DNA of 42,697 bases, taken from an uncultured bacterium (GTDB taxonomy: Bacteria > Pseudomonadota > Gammaproteobacteria > Burkholderiales > Burkholderiaceae_C). The position numbers were made by a program, and so were the translations under genes. Shown piece by piece: positions 37,401 through 42,697 of this stretch. Positions within the stretch are counted from its first letter, which is position 1. Each line of letters opens with the position of its first letter. Below the pieces are notes generated by a model, which was not told the DNA's origin, ran no database searches, and worked only from the letters and a program-made list of their open reading frames with translations. The stretch lies in NCBI GenBank assembly GCA_903928495.1, contig CAIYQZ010000009.1, positions 1 to 42,697 on the forward strand. The letters run 5' to 3'.

Positions 37401-37954
37401 GCGGCAACATGCTGGAAGTGGGCTTCCAGCTGTACAACGAAATGCTGAGCGAAGCCGTGCGCTGCCTGAAGGCCGGCAAAGAACCTGATTTGCTGAAACC
37501 CCTGTCAGCCGCCACCGACATCAACCTGCACGCCCCCGCCCTGCTGCCCAACGACTACTGCGGCGATGTGCACCTGCGCCTGAGCTTCTACAAAAAGCTG
37601 GCCATGGCCAAGCGCAATGAACAGATCGACACCCTGCTGGAAGAACTGGTGGACCGCTTTGGCAAACTGCCGCCCCAGGCCCAAACACTGATCGACGTGC
37701 ACCGCCTGCGGTGCCTGAGCGAGCCCTACGGCGTGGTGAAGGTGGATGCCACACCCGGTGTCATCCTGATCACCTTCAGGCCCAACCCGCCGATTGAGCC
37801 GATGCGGATCATTGAGCTGATCCAGAAGAACAAACACATCAAACTGGCCGGGAACGAGAAACTGCGCATCGAGCGCGCCCTGCCCGAGGTGAAAGACCGG
37901 GCGCAGATGGTGCGCGATGTGTTGCGGGGGCTGGGGACGCCGGTGGCGGGGTGA
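34448..37954 (+). CDS. mfd: Transcription-repair coupling factor Mfd
   Basis: ATP-driven translocase that removes RNA polymerase stalled at DNA damage and recruits UvrA. 1168 residues from the ATG at 34448 (MDLPKLPPGKRHTL). The UvrB-like N-terminal domains include LFPDWETLPYDTFSPHQD and PGEYAVRGGLIDLFP; the RNA-polymerase interaction domain has VGDPVVHSAHGIGRYKGL (about 492-510). The helicase motor has Walker A GDVGFGKTEVALRAAF, the DEEH box LLIIDEEHRFGV and the TRG region; a C-terminal TRCF domain ends it. Residues about 351-368, in a variable linker, derive from a repeat copy. A very long open frame on the other strand is a base-composition artefact. Confidence 0.97.
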   Translation: MDLPKLPPGKRHTLPRPPGSADALLLAQLGTREKAAGKPMAIVTADAVDAQRLLDEMAFFAPTLRVALFPDWETLPYDTFSPHQDLISERLATLWRIQQHDKDTGADVVIVPATTALYRLAPPAFLAGYTFHFKVKQKLDEAKLKSQLTLAGYNHVTQVVSPGEYAVRGGLIDLFPMGSPVPYRVDLFDDEIDSIRTFDPDSQRSLYPVPEVRLLPGREFPMDDAARSKFRNRWRELLDGDPTKSRIYKDMGNGVATAGIEYYLPLFFDDTATVFDYIGANATVVLHGELEPAFQRFWQDTKDRYRLLHGDTERPVLPPESLFLGTEQFYARAKEHAQLVVRPASTSVGPETEADNPIQTSAWAEFDSLPTLTVVRDAPEPLQHLQAHIKASPHRVLVLAESDGRRESLLDFLRTGGVAPPAFDSLAEFQASDEQVGIATAALNTGFAWNEGGIDLVTETELFATGPTTRRRKKQEQVSDVEALIKDLSELNVGDPVVHSAHGIGRYKGLINMDLGVQNPNGTSEPQEFLHLEYADNATLYVPVSQLQLITRYTGVSADEAPLHKLGSGQWEKAKRKAAEQVRDSAAELLNIYARRAARVGHPFRYSPADYETFANDFGFEETADQKAAIHAVIQDMISPRPMDRLVCGDVGFGKTEVALRAAFVAVTGGKQVAFLAPTTLLAEQHFQTLVDRFAKWPVKIAEMSRFRSAKEITAAMKGVHDGTVDIVVGTHKLLSEKTQFKDLGLLIIDEEHRFGVRHKEQMKQLRAEVDVLTLTATPIPRTMGMALEGLRDLSVIATAPQRRLAIKTFVRSESQGVIREAVLRELKRGGQVYFLHNEVETIENRRQKLEEFLPEARIAIAHGQMPERELEKVMRDFVAQRFNVLLCSTIIETGIDVPTANTIIMARADKFGLAQLHQLRGRVGRSHHQAYAYLMVPDIEGLTKAASQRLDAIQAMEELGSGFYLAMHDLEIRGAGEVLGENQSGNMLEVGFQLYNEMLSEAVRCLKAGKEPDLLKPLSAATDINLHAPALLPNDYCGDVHLRLSFYKKLAMAKRNEQIDTLLEELVDRFGKLPPQAQTLIDVHRLRCLSEPYGVVKVDATPGVILITFRPNPPIEPMRIIELIQKNKHIKLAGNEKLRIERALPEVKDRAQMVRDVLRGLGTPVAG
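35500..35551 (+). repeat. Dispersed repeat copy E6, inside mfd
   Basis: GAAGC at 35504-35508 (ATAGC position), 12 nt, ACAGACAAGCG at 35521-35531, 11 nt, TTTGATTCA at 35543-35551. Read in the sense direction, phase GAA GCT, the same phase as copy E2, it encodes mfd residues about 351-368. It shares CAATACAGA-AAGCG with copy E4 and AACCCAATA with copy E5. Confidence 0.62.
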
Positions 37955-38080
37955 TGCGCGGCTGGCTCTGGTCGGCCGGGAACGGTTGCACGTCAATAGA
38001 GTCAGCAGTCGTGCAATGTTTGAGATGACCGCCATGCTCCGGCAAGCCAGGTCATGGCTGGTTCATTGGACGGTTGGAGG

Positions 38081-38458
38081 TCATGTCGCGAAGTAGAACC
38101 TGACCAGGGCGAGGAACAGCGCGAACAAGTAGCCATAAGCAAAGCGATCTATTCGCAGAACTTGCTGACCACGGCGTGTCCTCCAGGCACCCATGATGGA
38201 CATGACGCTGCCGACAGCAATGGGGGTTGCAACCAGATTGGCAACACGCCATGCCTCGGGGACTAAATTGTTTGGAAAAGCCAGAAGGCTGAGGCCGCCA
38301 AGGATTGCACCAAAAAGCGCGTAACCGACGGCTGCCAGCAAAGGGTTGGGTGGCCGACGAAACGGCTCTGCCAACGAGTGGAACCCAAGTTCGACGAGTG
38401 CTTCACCGAATACTTGAAGCAGGAACTCGCCGAGAAGCTCAAAGAGGAATTCAAGCAC
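38081..38458 (-). CDS. Small conserved membrane protein of unknown function
   Basis: About 125 residues from the GTG at 38458 (MLEFLFELLGEFLLQVFGEA); a TTG ten codons earlier is the alternative and neither has a clear Shine-Dalgarno. The N-terminus is an amphipathic, Glu-rich helix. It is followed by AEPFRRPPNPLLAAVGYALFG and two hydrophobic helices (about 40-60 and 75-95), then a basic stretch RTRRGQ, and IDRFAYGYLFALFLALVRF as a last membrane helix. I have the impression of a family spread in proteobacteria that shares PPNP and RIDRFAYGY, but know no function. It stands alone; the 126 nt after mfd hold nothing recognisable. Confidence 0.65.
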   Translation of the reverse strand: MLEFLFELLGEFLLQVFGEALVELGFHSLAEPFRRPPNPLLAAVGYALFGAILGGLSLLAFPNNLVPEAWRVANLVATPIAVGSVMSIMGAWRTRRGQQVLRIDRFAYGYLFALFLALVRFYFAT

Positions 38459-38737
38459 GGTGTTGCTGTGTGAATTGGCTGCATGCAAGGGTTTGCATTA
38501 GCAGAGGCTAACTGAATGACGCTCATTGTGCGAGATGGGAAAGAGCTGGGTCGAAAGCATTCTGGCCATGCGTGCCACCGTCAAACAGTTGGCACGACCT
38601 TTCCAATTCATGTCTCGGGATTTGAAAACTGAAAGTCTGGTTTTCGGAGCATGGACGAATGACTTCAACGGGTTCCCGAGCGACGCTGGCAACAGTCTGT
38701 CGGTTTCAAAGGTGTGCATGGGCACGATGAAAGTGCT
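38459..38737. other. Gap without a recognisable gene
   Basis: Several short frames are open here on both strands, none with a credible start, codon use or family resemblance. I see no repeat copy and no terminator. It should contain the promoter of the small membrane-protein gene. Confidence 0.5.
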
Positions 38738-39115
38738 TCAGTTGTTGGGGCCAGTCGCTGACAGCTTGCCTGCGCGGTAGGCGGCAGCCAAGTAGTGGGA
38801 TACATGGCGGGCGAGCAATTCTTCCACCGTGCTCAGCTTGATGTGGCGGCGCAACTTGCCCTGCCCTTCCAGCACACGGTGCGGGTCATCCAGTTGGGCG
38901 CCATTGCCAAACTCCAGCGACACATGGCCCGTGTACGAAAACACGCCGCAAAACGTTTTGCCCGCTGAAAACAGCAGTCCACCGTACTTCACCTCCTCGG
39001 TCACGTCGCTGCCCAGAGCTAACACGGCCTGCCGCAGGGCCTGGACCAGCGCCAAGCGGTCTTCACCCAGCAGCCGAATGTCGTCCAGAAAGGCTTGAAC
39101 ACGCTCTGTGGTCAT
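38738..39115 (-). CDS. DUF1801-like protein
   Basis: 125 residues from the ATG at 39115 (MTTERVQAFLDDIRLLG), with AGGAG about 12 nt upstream. The pattern of a helical start, VTEEVKYGGLLFSAGKTFCGVFSYTGHVSLEFGNG in pieces, and a charged helix followed by LRRHIKLSTVEELLARHVSHYLAAA fits DUF1801 (YdhG-like) proteins. The molecular function is unknown; related proteins are sometimes linked to metal handling or stress. No signal peptide, so cytoplasmic. It is divergent from serB. Confidence 0.75.
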   Translation of the reverse strand: MTTERVQAFLDDIRLLGEDRLALVQALRQAVLALGSDVTEEVKYGGLLFSAGKTFCGVFSYTGHVSLEFGNGAQLDDPHRVLEGQGKLRRHIKLSTVEELLARHVSHYLAAAYRAGKLSATGPNN

Positions 39116-39316
39116 GTGGGTGGCTCCTGTGTGATGTGGCAACGGGATCAAAGGCATGCCATTGTTGCGCCTGCCGACACCGTGGTGCTGGACCTGTGCC
39201 AAAGGCTAACCGACGGGTTAAGTGGGGCCACAGTGCCGCTCGGGCAGCGTGTGGAGACATGGACCATGCCAGAGGGTGGAAAATCGGAGGGTTTCCAGCG
39301 CTTGAATTGCATAAAT
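39116..39316. other. Gap upstream of the DUF1801 gene and serB
   Basis: No gene recognised. A gap of 281 nt in all separates the two divergent starts; the last 80 nt hold the hairpin and repeat copy E3 described separately. The rest shows no clear promoter boxes. Confidence 0.5.
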
Positions 39317-39347
39317 ACGTCACTTAGTTGATAGCAACAAGTGACGT
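39317..39347 (+). promoter_or_regulatory. Long hairpin upstream of serB
   Basis: ACGTCACTT (39317-39325) pairs perfectly with AAGTGACGT (39339-39347); inside, after one bulged A, GTTG pairs with CAAC around the loop ATAG. The 13 pairs in 31 nt make it the strongest dyad in this gap. It ends 49 nt before the serB ATG and overlaps the 5' half of repeat copy E3. There is no T-run after it, so it is not a terminator; it could be an operator or a leader hairpin. Confidence 0.6.
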
Positions 39348-39378
39348 CCATCAAGCGGTACTGACTTTATTTATCCAT
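39326..39378 (+). repeat. Dispersed repeat copy E3, in the serB leader
   Basis: GATAGC with ATAGC at 39331-39335, 11 nt (one less than other copies), TCCATCAAGCG at 39347-39357, 11 nt, then ATTTATCCA. It lies about 20 nt before the serB start codon. Its 5' part forms the loop and one arm of the hairpin at 39317-39347. Confidence 0.65.
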
Positions 39379-39396
39379 AAAAAACTCACACAAAAC

Positions 39397-40122
39397 ATGA
39401 GCACTGTTTTTTCGTTCGCGCCGGGCCTTGACGTTCAAGGCTTCACACCACCGCTGCGTCTGGCTGATTTCAAGCTGGTGGCGTTCGACATGGACTCCAC
39501 CCTCATCAACATCGAGTGTGTGGACGAAATTGCCGATGCCGCTGGCCGCAAGGCAGAGGTGGCCGCCATCACAGAGGCTGCCATGCGCGGCGAAATCACC
39601 GACTACAAAGACAGCCTGCGCCAGCGTGTGGCGCTGCTCAAGGGCGTGACGGTGGCGCACATGGAAGAGGTGTACACCCAGCGCCTGATGCTCAACCCAG
39701 GGGCAGAGGCGCTGGTGCAGGCTTGCAAGGCTGCAGGCCTGAAGGTGCTGCTGGTGTCGGGTGGGTTCACGTTTTTCACCGACCGCATCAAGGCGAGGCT
39801 GGGCATGGACTTTGCCCGCTCGAATGTGCTGGAGGTGGCAGATGGTGTGTTGACCGGCCGCATGGTGGACCAACCCTGGGGCGACATATGCGACGGTGCG
39901 GAAAAACGCCGCACGTTGCTGGAGGTGGCCACGCTGATGGGCATCACCCCGGCGCAATGCATTGCGGTGGGCGATGGCGCCAATGACCTGCCCATGATGA
40001 AAGCCTGCTCTGAAGCGGGCGGCCTGTCAGTCGCGTACCACGCCAAACCGGCGGTGCGGGCACAGGCCATGGTGGCCATCAACGGGGGCGGCCTGGACCG
40101 GTTGCTGGAAGTGGTGCGTTGA
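39397..40122 (+). CDS. serB: Phosphoserine phosphatase
   Basis: HAD-family phosphatase giving serine from phosphoserine. 241 residues from the ATG at 39397. The nucleophile Asp31 and acid/base Asp33 are in AFDMDSTLIN; ECVDEIADAAG, LLVSGGFTFFTDRI and AVGDGANDLPMMKACSEAG are the other HAD motifs. It lacks an N-terminal ACT domain, as in other short SerB proteins. The repeat copy E3 and a hairpin stand in its leader. Its stop overlaps the start of the thioredoxin-like gene (TTGA). Confidence 0.95.
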   Translation: MSTVFSFAPGLDVQGFTPPLRLADFKLVAFDMDSTLINIECVDEIADAAGRKAEVAAITEAAMRGEITDYKDSLRQRVALLKGVTVAHMEEVYTQRLMLNPGAEALVQACKAAGLKVLLVSGGFTFFTDRIKARLGMDFARSNVLEVADGVLTGRMVDQPWGDICDGAEKRRTLLEVATLMGITPAQCIAVGDGANDLPMMKACSEAGGLSVAYHAKPAVRAQAMVAINGGGLDRLLEVVR

Positions 40123-40712
40123 ACGCGGGCTGGAAGCCCGCTGGATGGCCAGCACGGCTGTCGGCTTACGTCAAAAGCAGCTGGCGCTCGCACCTGGTGA
40201 CCATCTTGGCGGCGTTGGTCGCCATGGCTGCCGTGAATGCCTGGCAAACCCGCCATGCACCCACCGGGCCTGCACCTGAATTCCAGGCCTTGGCCCTGCT
40301 GGGGCCGGGTGCATCGGGAGTGGCGGGTGTGGCACAGGGCGCAACGCTCAGTCTGGCGCAGTGGCGGGCCGCGCACCCAGGCCGGGCCGTGGCCATTCAC
40401 ATCTGGTCAGAGTGGTGCCCATTTTGCAAAATGGAAGAAGTATCCGTCACCCGTGTGGCGGTCGACTGGCCGGTGCTGACCATCGCCAGCCGCTCGGGCG
40501 AGGCGGCGCTGGTCAGCAAGTTCATGGCGCAGCGCCAACTGCCCTGGGTTGCACTGCTGGACCCGAAAGGAGACACCCAGAAGCTGTACGGCCTGAACGT
40601 GGTGCCGGCTTGGGTGGTGATGGATGCCGACGGCAACATTCGCAGCGTGGCCACTGGCTACACCACCGAACTGGGCATGCGCGCCCGGTTGTGGTGGGCC
40701 AGCGTGTTCTGA
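40119..40712 (+). CDS. Membrane-anchored thioredoxin-fold protein (ScsD/TlpA-like)
   Basis: 197 residues. An uncleaved N-terminal helix (about 25-43) anchors a periplasmic thioredoxin domain with the redox pair Cys100/Cys103 in WSEWCPFCKMEE and a cis-Pro in VVPAWVVMDADG. The ending TGYTTELGMRARLWWA and the whole layout resemble ScsD-type disulfide oxidoreductases tied to copper tolerance and disulfide exchange; a specific partner is not visible here. The start is TTG, overlapping the serB stop as TTGA, so expression depends on serB. The stop is followed 5 nt later by repeat copy E5, which can act as terminator. Confidence 0.85.
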   Translation: MNAGWKPAGWPARLSAYVKSSWRSHLVTILAALVAMAAVNAWQTRHAPTGPAPEFQALALLGPGASGVAGVAQGATLSLAQWRAAHPGRAVAIHIWSEWCPFCKMEEVSVTRVAVDWPVLTIASRSGEAALVSKFMAQRQLPWVALLDPKGDTQKLYGLNVVPAWVVMDADGNIRSVATGYTTELGMRARLWWASVF

Positions 40713-40717
40713 AAAGT

Positions 40718-40770
40718 TGATCCAAAAACGCCTCTGGCGCTTTTAAATATTGGGTTCTTTGCTATTTTTT
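40718..40770 (-). repeat. Dispersed repeat copy E5, also a likely bidirectional terminator
   Basis: Minus-strand anatomy: AAATAGC with ATAGC at 40761-40765, 12 nt, ATTTAAAAGCG at 40738-40748, 11 nt, TTTGGATCA at 40718-40726. AAAAGCGCC, loop AGA, GGCGTTTTT makes a 9-bp stem (one G-T pair) with a T-run; the other strand reads equally well. It separates two convergent genes, and its TAG supplies the stop codon of the small gene at 40762-40932. Confidence 0.75.
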
Positions 40771-40932
40771 TCCACTGGGCATGATGAACATGCTGACGCC
40801 CACTGCAATCAGGATGGCGGGCCACCAGGTGGCGATGATCTCGCGCATGCTGATGTTGATCAGCCCCAGGTTGGACAGCAAAAAGTAGCTGCCCACCAGA
40901 ATCAGCACGATGGCTGCAATGTTTCCACGCAT
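40762..40932 (-). CDS. Small LiaF-TM-like (DUF5668) membrane protein
   Basis: 56 residues, too short for most gene callers. ATG at 40932 with AAGGA 6 nt upstream. It reads MRGNIAAIVLILVGSYFLL (helix 1), SNLGLINISMREIIATWWP and AILIAVGVSMFIM (helix 2), ending PSGKK. The two-helix pattern with the LVGxYFLLxNLG and WWPxILIxxG motifs is that of the LiaF transmembrane domain. It is 31 nt downstream of the aminotransferase gene on the same strand and probably cotranscribed. Its TAG stop lies in repeat copy E5. Function unknown. Confidence 0.75.
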   Translation of the reverse strand: MRGNIAAIVLILVGSYFLLSNLGLINISMREIIATWWPAILIAVGVSMFIMPSGKK

Positions 40933-40963
40933 GGCGGTTCCTTCGGTTCAATGAGTCGGGTGG

Positions 40964-42160
40964 TCAGGCATTCAGCGCGGCAGCCAGGCGGCCCACGCCT
41001 TCCAGAATCTTGTCGGTGCCCACAGTGGCAAAGCTGAGGCGCAGTGTGGCGTGGTCGGGGTTGCTGGCATAAAACGGCGTTCCGGGCACAAAGGCAACCC
41101 CTTTATCGATGGCGCGTTTAGCCAAGTCATTGCCATTGGCCAGCTTGCCACCTGCGCCTGTCAGGCGCGCCCACACAAACAGACCACCCTGCGGCTGCAC
41201 AAATTCAATGGCATCGCCCAGTTCGCGGCGCAGCGCGTCGCCCATGGTTTGGGCGCGCTCGGCATACACCTCCCGCACATGGGCCAGTGTGGCGGGCATG
41301 CGCCCGGCCTTGAGGTACTGGGCGGCGGTGGCCTGGGCAAAGGTGCTGGTGTGTGCGTCGCTGAACTGCTTGCACATGGTGGCTTTGGCCAGCAGCTCGG
41401 GCGGGGCAATCATCCAGCCCACACGCAGGCCGGGGCTGAGCACCTTGCTCAAAGATCCGCAGTGCGCCAGCAGATCGCGGCTGCCGGGCACGCCCTCACT
41501 CAAAGCCAGCAGGCTGGGCGGCGGGGCTTCGGCAAAGTACAGGTCTCCGTAAGGGTCGTCTTCCACCACCAGGGTGTTGTATTTCACGGCCAGCTCCAGC
41601 ACCTTTTTGCGGCGCTCCAAGCTAAGGGTGGCGCCGCTGGGGTTGCCAAAGGTGGGAATCAGGTACACCAGCTTGGGTTTGTGCTCGGCCATCAGCGCCT
41701 CCAGCGCGTCGGTCTGAACGCCGTGGCCATCCACGGGGGCTGACACCAGCTCGGCCCCGTACAGACGGAAGCACTGGATGGTGGCCAAAAAGGTGGGGCC
41801 TTCGACAATGACCTTGTCGCCGGGCGAAATCATGGTTTTACCCAGCAGGTCCAGCGCCTGCTGGCTGCCGGTGGTGACGATGAGCTGGTCGGCCGCCACG
41901 TTGGTAGCGCCCTTGGCCTGCATGAAAGCGGCCAGTTGTTCCCGCAGGGGGTTGTAACCCTCGGTGGCACCGTATTGCAGGGCAGCACCGGGTTCGTCGG
42001 TCAGGGCCTGGTTGGCGGCGGCGCGGATGCCGTCCACATCAAACATGGCCGAGTCGGGAAATCCACCCGCAAAACTGATGATGCCGGGCTTGCCCAGCAG
42101 TTTGAACAGCTCACGGATGGCGGAGGTTTCTACGTTGTTCAGGCGATCGGCAAACTGCAT
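40964..42160 (-). CDS. PLP-dependent class I/II aminotransferase (2-aminoadipate transaminase-like)
   Basis: Fold-type I aminotransferase, 398 residues. Pyridoxal phosphate is held by Lys239 in GSLSKVLSPGLRVGW, with Asn173 in PTFGNPSGATLSLERR and the aspartate in VVEDDPYGDLYF. The start FADRLNNVETSAIRELFKLL and FAGGFPDSAMFD are typical of the LysN/aminoadipate and MocR-related group that uses several amino acids. No regulator domain is attached. It is divergent from nth, 57 nt between start codons. Substrate is not decided by sequence. Confidence 0.9.
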   Translation of the reverse strand: MQFADRLNNVETSAIRELFKLLGKPGIISFAGGFPDSAMFDVDGIRAAANQALTDEPGAALQYGATEGYNPLREQLAAFMQAKGATNVAADQLIVTTGSQQALDLLGKTMISPGDKVIVEGPTFLATIQCFRLYGAELVSAPVDGHGVQTDALEALMAEHKPKLVYLIPTFGNPSGATLSLERRKKVLELAVKYNTLVVEDDPYGDLYFAEAPPPSLLALSEGVPGSRDLLAHCGSLSKVLSPGLRVGWMIAPPELLAKATMCKQFSDAHTSTFAQATAAQYLKAGRMPATLAHVREVYAERAQTMGDALRRELGDAIEFVQPQGGLFVWARLTGAGGKLANGNDLAKRAIDKGVAFVPGTPFYASNPDHATLRLSFATVGTDKILEGVGRLAAALNA

Positions 42161-42217
42161 GGTGGTGGTCTTTCATCGAAATGGAGCAGGTGCTTGTTTT
42201 TTGCGACACTGCGCTTC

Positions 42218-42697
42218 ATGAACAAAGAGCATATCGCAGCGTTTTTTGCCACGCTTAAGGCGGCCAACCCGCAGCCGGTGACGGAGCTGGAATACACCAG
42301 CGTGTTCGAGCTGCTGGCTGCGGTGCTGCTGTCAGCCCAGGCCACCGACGTGAGCGTGAACAAAGCCACCCGCAGCCTGTTTGTGGTGGCCAACACGCCG
42401 GCCAAAATGCTTGCGTTGGGGTTGGAGGGGCTGGAACAACACATCAAGACCATTGGCCTGTACCGCAGCAAGGCCAAACACCTGCTGCAAACCTGCCAGA
42501 TGCTGCTGGAGCAGCACGGAGGCCTGGTGCCGCGAACCCGCGAAGCGCTGGAGGCCCTGCCCGGCGTGGGCCGCAAGACCGCCAATGTGGTGCTGAACAG
42601 TGCGTTTGGCGAGCAGACCATGGCCGTGGACACGCACATTTTCCGGGTGGGCAACCGCACAGGTCTGGCGCCTGGCAAAACACCGCTGGAAGTGGAG
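42218..42697 (+). CDS. nth: Endonuclease III (N-terminal part, runs off the window)
   Basis: Bifunctional DNA glycosylase/AP lyase for oxidised pyrimidines. The first 160 codons are visible from the ATG at 42218. The helix-hairpin-helix ALPGVGRKTANVVLN holds the catalytic Lys120, and Asp138 follows in AVDTHIFRV, the same numbers as E. coli Nth. FELLAAVLLSAQATD is the conserved N-terminal helix pair. The iron-sulfur cysteines would be after the window end. Confidence 0.97.
   Translation, partial: MNKEHIAAFFATLKAANPQPVTELEYTSVFELLAAVLLSAQATDVSVNKATRSLFVVANTPAKMLALGLEGLEQHIKTIGLYRSKAKHLLQTCQMLLEQHGGLVPRTREALEALPGVGRKTANVVLNSAFGEQTMAVDTHIFRVGNRTGLAPGKTPLEVE

Noticed and set aside
38498-38725. 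75-codon minus-strand frame in the gap after the small membrane protein
   Set aside because: No ribosome-binding site, no recognisable family and no hydrophobic or domain pattern; several other frames are equally open.

Overview
The window is about 42.7 kb of a dense, GC-rich betaproteobacterial chromosome. Protein similarity judged by eye, gene order (rpsB-tsf-pyrH-frr-uppS-cdsA-dxr-rseP-bamA-skp-lpxD-fabZ-lpxA-lpxB-rnhB) and the polyhydroxybutyrate-related genes point to the Burkholderiales, most likely the Comamonadaceae (Rhodoferax, Hydrogenophaga, Polaromonas or Limnohabitans type). No phage, insertion sequence, plasmid or CRISPR locus is visible; almost everything is core genome.

Layout. 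(1) 1-18292, all on the minus strand: a long chain running from rpsB, tsf, pyrH and frr (translation and nucleotide supply) through uppS, cdsA, dxr, rseP, bamA, skp, lpxD, fabZ, lpxA and lpxB (envelope and isoprenoid synthesis) to rnhB, an RNA methyltransferase, a DUF1566 secreted protein and carA-leuE-carB. Most neighbours overlap by 1-4 nt, so translation is probably coupled. Several genes start at TTG or GTG. (2) 18513-25396: nnr on the plus strand, then yggT and rnr, a tRNA-Leu(CAG) gene with a strong terminator, rimO, phaR and tRNA-Val(GAC). (3) 25458-31970: relA translationally coupled to an alpha/beta hydrolase, 3-hydroxybutyrate dehydrogenase, and an OmpR/EnvZ two-component pair. (4) 32033-37954: ispF/ispD, an apparently exported cyanophycinase-like peptidase, and mfd. 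(5) 38081-42697: a small membrane protein, a DUF1801 protein, serB coupled to a membrane-anchored thioredoxin-fold protein, a 56-residue LiaF-TM-like membrane protein, a class I aminotransferase, and the start of nth.

The most unusual observation is a dispersed, degenerate repeat of about 50 nt that I find seven times, in both orientations. Its frame is ATAGC, then 12 nt, then an 11-nt block ending in AAGCG (best form TCCATCAAGCG), then 11 nt, then a TTTGATTCA-like block. Four copies lie between genes: after envZ, after the thioredoxin-like gene, after hbd, and in the serB leader. Three lie inside essential or conserved genes (the RNA methyltransferase, nnr and mfd), where each contributes about 18 residues in a variable segment without breaking the frame. 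The 3' half of intergenic copies can fold as a terminator-like hairpin, and this dyad is lost in the coding copies. This resembles, by analogy only, the protein-coding palindromic elements of Rickettsia.

Functional threads: lipid A and outer-membrane assembly; isoprenoid precursors (dxr, ispD, ispF, feeding uppS); storage-polymer metabolism (phaR, 3-hydroxybutyrate dehydrogenase, cyanophycinase); and the stringent and envelope responses (relA, ompR/envZ, rseP).
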